Shown: piece after piece, positions 60,760 through 64,000 of the stretch
Numbering within the stretch: position 1 is the stretch's first letter
How the letters are laid out: each line of letters opens with the position of its first letter
Translations under genes and position numbers: made by a program
Assembly (NCBI RefSeq): GCF_900156375.1
Contig: NZ_FTNK01000016.1
Span: 62,001-126,000 of the forward strand
Reading direction: 5' to 3'
From: Paenibacillus macquariensis
GTDB lineage: Bacteria; Bacillota; Bacilli; Paenibacillales; Paenibacillaceae
DNA: 64,000 bases
Notes under the pieces: generated by a model
The model's database searches: none
Seen by the model: only the letters and a program-made list of their open reading frames with translations
What the model was told of the DNA's origin: nothing

Positions 60760-63700
60760 TTAGTCGGAAATGACAAATGAAACCGTTGTTCCTTCATTGG
60801 GCATACTGACAATAGACAAGCCTTGACCGTTTAATTGTGTCAATCGTCGATTCGTATTGGAAAGCCCAACTCCGCCTTTCCCCTTCAATGTTGGACTCAA
60901 CAGTTGAACAACCTGTTCTTGTTCCATGCCTTTGCCATCATCTTTTACTTCAATAAGCGTGAAGTTGTCTTGGTGAGAAATCCGAATATGAACCGTACCT
61001 CCTTTGCTTTGACTAAGAAGGCCATGCTTAACAGCATTCTCAATCAGCGGCTGTATGCAAAGCGGAGGAAGAAGCAAGTTGATGTTAGGTTCAATTTCCC
61101 ATACGATAGATAGCCTGTCCCCGAAACGGACCCTTTCAATATACAAATAGGATTCGGCAAGTTCCAGTTCATGGGCAAGCTCGATCAGTTCTCCTGTATT
61201 GAGGAAATCAAAGCTGATCCGTAAAAAGGATGCAAAGGCATCGCCTAGATTCCGCATCTCGACCGTGTCTATATCACTAAGCGCCATAATTGAATTAAGC
61301 GTGTTGAATAGAAAATGAGGATGAATTTGTGCCTGAAGGTATGCTGCTTCTATTCGTAAGCGTTCATTTATGGATTGTTTCAGCGTAGTTAGTGCCCTGA
61401 TTCGGTATTGGAGTTCCAGCGCGTCCACAGGCTTAGTCACATAGTCGTTGGCTCCTGACAAGAATCCAGTGTAGATATCAGCCGGTTGACTACGTGCGGT
61501 CAGTAGCAGAACCGGTAGCTCTGATACGGAGTAATGTTCCCTTACTCTCTGCGTTAACTCATATCCAGACATGTGCGGCATCATGACATCGGCGATTAGG
61601 AGATCCCACTGCCTTGTGCCTAGCAATTCCAACACCTCGCGAGCTGAATGAGCTGTTGTGATGTGATACGGATCCGACGAAAGAATTCCAACAAGTACAT
61701 TCAGGTTGACTGGGTCGTCATCAACAGCAAGAATATGGATATTTCCGGCATTCAAAAGCGGCGGGATAAGTACGGAAGTTGCCAATTCGCCGATTGAGGT
61801 GTCTGGAAAAATAAATCCAGCTGGCAGATCTTCCGATTCGTCCGTTATATGGTGAAGTTGAAGCGAGCTTTGCATTGAAGAGAGATTCGCCCCGTTAGCT
61901 AATGGCAGATCAAAACTAAAGACGCTGCCCTTACCCAGTTCGGAGCGAACGGTCAATGTACCACCATGCAATTCTACCAACTGCTTGCATATACTTAATC
62001 CAAGTCCGATGCCTCTTCCATCGCTTATTCCATGAGACCCTTGTTCATAGGGAAGAAATGCACGCGCCTGTGTCTCCGCATTCATGCCGATCCCCGTGTC
62101 GGAGACATGGATGAAGGCATGTCCGTTCTGCGTTTCAGTGGAAATGGAGATGGTTCCTTCCTCTGTGTATTTGAGGGCATTATGCAAAAGGTTATACAAA
62201 ATTTGCACGAGTCTTTTCTCATCGGCCATGACCGGCGGCATCGATTCTGCAATATCTATTTTCAGATGGATAGGTTTACCTTCCATCATAAATTTGAGCA
62301 TGCTGATTATGCCTGGAATGATTGATTGAACCTGTATGGGCTCTTGCTGCAGTATGATGCGGTGCTCCTTAAGACGCGCGACATCAAGAAGATCGCCAAG
62401 CATATGCGACATGCGGCGACTGATCGTTATGAGCAGTTCCATATCTTTTAGGCTGCTCTCATTCAACGATTCTTTCTCTTTCGTTACGATGGTCTGAGCG
62501 ATATTCATAATGCCATGCAGCGGCGTTCTCAGTTCATGAGAAGTATTAGCGAGAAATTGGTCTTTTAGCTTGTCTGCATATTTTAACTGCTCGGTTAGCT
62601 TGGTGTTTTCTATAGAATTTCGGAAGTATTTTTTAAACCAGTAGGCAGAAAAACCAATAATAGCTGCAATGATATCTATTGGATAGTAAACGGCAGTGTG
62701 GGAATTCCATAAGCTCCAGATAAGACTAGACATAACGCCTGCTGCGGATAGCAGCAAGAAGACGCCGTCATTGTCGGCTTGTTTCCCGAAAATCATTGTT
62801 CCTGTGATATAAACAAACCAGACAAAGGGTAATAAATAGAAAAGGGAAAACACCCCCAGCGCAACCGTTCCATTCACCCATGCAGCGCTCGCAGTCAGCA
62901 GAAATCCTGAATAAGAAATGAGCGCCGCGGTGAATGCTCGCAACCATACGCTCTTCGGAGGAGCCGAAGAGAATCCTCTGAAAAGAAGAAGAATAAAAAA
63001 GGAATGCCAAAGGAGACAGAGCAGCCTGATCTTCAGCGCCCATGTATAGTTGAGCGGCACCCATAGGAAGAGAATGTTATCATTACCGGCCAGAATGGAG
63101 ACTCCGGCAGTTAGTGTTAACATACAGACATGGAACAAAGTCCGTTCATGAGGATTAAACCAGTAGAGAATACAAGCATACAAAGTGTGGAGCAGCAAAA
63201 CAATAAAGGTAACCAGTTGAAACCCGATGGAATAAAAACGCACGTAGTCGATCGCTGCCTGAGAACCAAAGCGAATGGAGCGAAGGATACCGCCGTTATA
63301 AGGATCGTCGAAGTTAGCTACTCGAATAAGTAACTCAATCTCTTTCGTACCTTCTACAGAGTAGGAAGCGGTATAGGAGATATTCTTGGGCTTATACTCC
63401 ATAGCGTTCGTGGCAGGTTTACCGATATCGCCCTCAATTAGCCCATTTGTTTCCACGGAAGAAGAGGCTTGTATCCCACTCAACCAAAATGAAACAGGCC
63501 GCTCCAGTGGATCGACTAGAATTCGTAACTGATATGTTCCGTATCCAATCGCGGAGTCCCCTTCTTTCGTCAACACGCTACTCCAGTCTCCTGGAACCTG
63601 AATATAACGGGATTGACTCTCCGCTAACTGTGCATCCTGATGAGAAAATAATTGATCAGGGTAGAACTTCCATCCGCCGTTTAATGGGATGGTGGGAGAA

Positions 63701-63891
63701 TTATTTAAGTCCCGACCGCGCAGGTCGAGTACACCATTGACAGCGCGAGGTGGTTCCGAAGTATTAAAAATTTCGGACCAAACCCATCGCAGACCGAGGA
63801 GAATGCTAAGGAATAATAGAATGATAGTTATATTTTTTAAGGTGGTTTTATTTTTTATTCGTATCATCATAAATATAAAGAAATTCGACAT
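60760..63891 (-). CDS. 7TM-receptor hybrid protein with two histidine-kinase modules
   Basis: A 1043-residue membrane protein: helix at ~20-38, an external jelly-roll like 7TMR-DISMED2 (~50-210), seven helices (~218-420), a coiled coil, HisKA with His452 in SHELRTPLHG, an ATPase with NLLHNALKYT and GRGIGLGLSI (to ~662), a receiver with Asp768 in LLIADVMMP and Lys820, then a LytS/YesM-type kinase with His859 in QIHPHFLFNTLNS and a second ATPase (QPLIENAVKHG). Phosphate could pass within the chain and to an unlinked regulator. ATG at 63891 has a distant GAGGGGG; no regulator gene is within the window. Confidence 0.87.
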   Translation of the reverse strand: MSNFFIFMMIRIKNKTTLKNITIILLFLSILLGLRWVWSEIFNTSEPPRAVNGVLDLRGRDLNNSPTIPLNGGWKFYPDQLFSHQDAQLAESQSRYIQVPGDWSSVLTKEGDSAIGYGTYQLRILVDPLERPVSFWLSGIQASSSVETNGLIEGDIGKPATNAMEYKPKNISYTASYSVEGTKEIELLIRVANFDDPYNGGILRSIRFGSQAAIDYVRFYSIGFQLVTFIVLLLHTLYACILYWFNPHERTLFHVCMLTLTAGVSILAGNDNILFLWVPLNYTWALKIRLLCLLWHSFFILLLFRGFSSAPPKSVWLRAFTAALISYSGFLLTASAAWVNGTVALGVFSLFYLLPFVWFVYITGTMIFGKQADNDGVFLLLSAAGVMSSLIWSLWNSHTAVYYPIDIIAAIIGFSAYWFKKYFRNSIENTKLTEQLKYADKLKDQFLANTSHELRTPLHGIMNIAQTIVTKEKESLNESSLKDMELLITISRRMSHMLGDLLDVARLKEHRIILQQEPIQVQSIIPGIISMLKFMMEGKPIHLKIDIAESMPPVMADEKRLVQILYNLLHNALKYTEEGTISISTETQNGHAFIHVSDTGIGMNAETQARAFLPYEQGSHGISDGRGIGLGLSICKQLVELHGGTLTVRSELGKGSVFSFDLPLANGANLSSMQSSLQLHHITDESEDLPAGFIFPDTSIGELATSVLIPPLLNAGNIHILAVDDDPVNLNVLVGILSSDPYHITTAHSAREVLELLGTRQWDLLIADVMMPHMSGYELTQRVREHYSVSELPVLLLTARSQPADIYTGFLSGANDYVTKPVDALELQYRIRALTTLKQSINERLRIEAAYLQAQIHPHFLFNTLNSIMALSDIDTVEMRNLGDAFASFLRISFDFLNTGELIELAHELELAESYLYIERVRFGDRLSIVWEIEPNINLLLPPLCIQPLIENAVKHGLLSQSKGGTVHIRISHQDNFTLIEVKDDGKGMEQEQVVQLLSPTLKGKGGVGLSNTNRRLTQLNGQGLSIVSMPNEGTTVSFVISD

Positions 63892-64000
63892 ATATAGCGT
63901 AATCCCCCTCTTTACTTTAGCCCTTTCGTTACATGAAATCGAAAAAATAACGGATCATATGGAAAAAAACTGGCGAAGTGTATGCCAAGCTATCAACCCG

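Noticed and set aside
1..64000. CRISPR arrays, tRNA or rRNA genes, T-box leaders and phage genes
   Set aside because: I looked for regular spaced repeats, cloverleaf-type sequences, T-box motifs and phage structural genes and found none that could be supported by eye.

Overview
The window looks like a chromosomal stretch from a low-GC, spore-forming Firmicute, most likely a Paenibacillus or close relative. The signs are an alpha/beta-type small acid-soluble spore protein, a secreted protein with three SLH domains, strong AGGAGG-type ribosome binding sites, frequent GTG and TTG starts, many OmpR-type two-component pairs, and a YesM/LytS-like hybrid kinase. No rRNA, tRNA, CRISPR array, prophage or intact transposon was seen. 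All functional calls come from reading the sequence; no database search was run.

Layout. 1-2.5 kb is decayed: the N-box region of a sensor kinase, a broken VanZ copy beside an intact VanZ gene, an SPW-repeat protein and a LysR fragment. 2.6-5.9 kb holds a glycine riboswitch with its terminator ahead of a CycA-type permease, and a convergent nupC whose start overlaps a 39-codon upstream ORF. 6-7.7 kb is an ABC-2 exporter pair. 8-13.4 kb carries a YdeI-like protein, an SDR, and a GH3 beta-glucosidase divergent from an AraC regulator with a catabolite (cre) site between them. 13.5-16.4 kb is a two-component system next to a small secreted protein with an internal repeat. 16.6-27 kb holds an AlkD-like protein, a large SLH surface protein, a MocR regulator divergent from a flavin-binding protein, a SASP, and a secreted GH85 endo-beta-N-acetylglucosaminidase with a good cre site inside the relic of a solute-binding protein gene.

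27.3-30.8 kb is a redox/quinone-type cluster: ABM monooxygenase, MarR, nitroreductase, carboxymuconolactone decarboxylase-like protein, tautomerase and a LysR regulator. Then come mqo, a DinB-like protein, a frameshifted TetR gene with a DUF2798-like membrane protein, and a TetR/MFS/MMPL efflux block (34.8-39.7 kb). 40-43.5 kb has an orphan APS kinase, an MBL-fold hydrolase, and a three-gene minus-strand operon (ArsR-like regulator, YhfC-like membrane protein, secreted protein) whose first start codon abuts a 26-bp perfect palindrome. selO, a truncated GH2 gene, a MarR/quinone-reductase pair with a large inverted repeat, and mgsA follow.

48.3-54.5 kb encodes two translationally coupled ATPase-permease fusions facing a second two-component system. 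54.7-58 kb has a serine hydrolase, an APH-like kinase, a tiny LRR protein and a Dph6-like ATP pyrophosphatase. 58-60.7 kb is scarred: a truncated membrane-protein N-terminus, a CAP-domain gene, an IS3-like end-to-end remnant with a 3-bp target duplication, a luciferase-like oxidoreductase, and a 208-bp copy of the CAP gene's 3' end. The window closes with a 1043-residue protein joining a 7TM receptor, a classical kinase, a receiver and a second LytS-type kinase.

Two themes recur: one-component regulators divergent from or beside a detoxification or efflux gene, with visible palindromes between them, and an unusual density of gene relics in the spacers.
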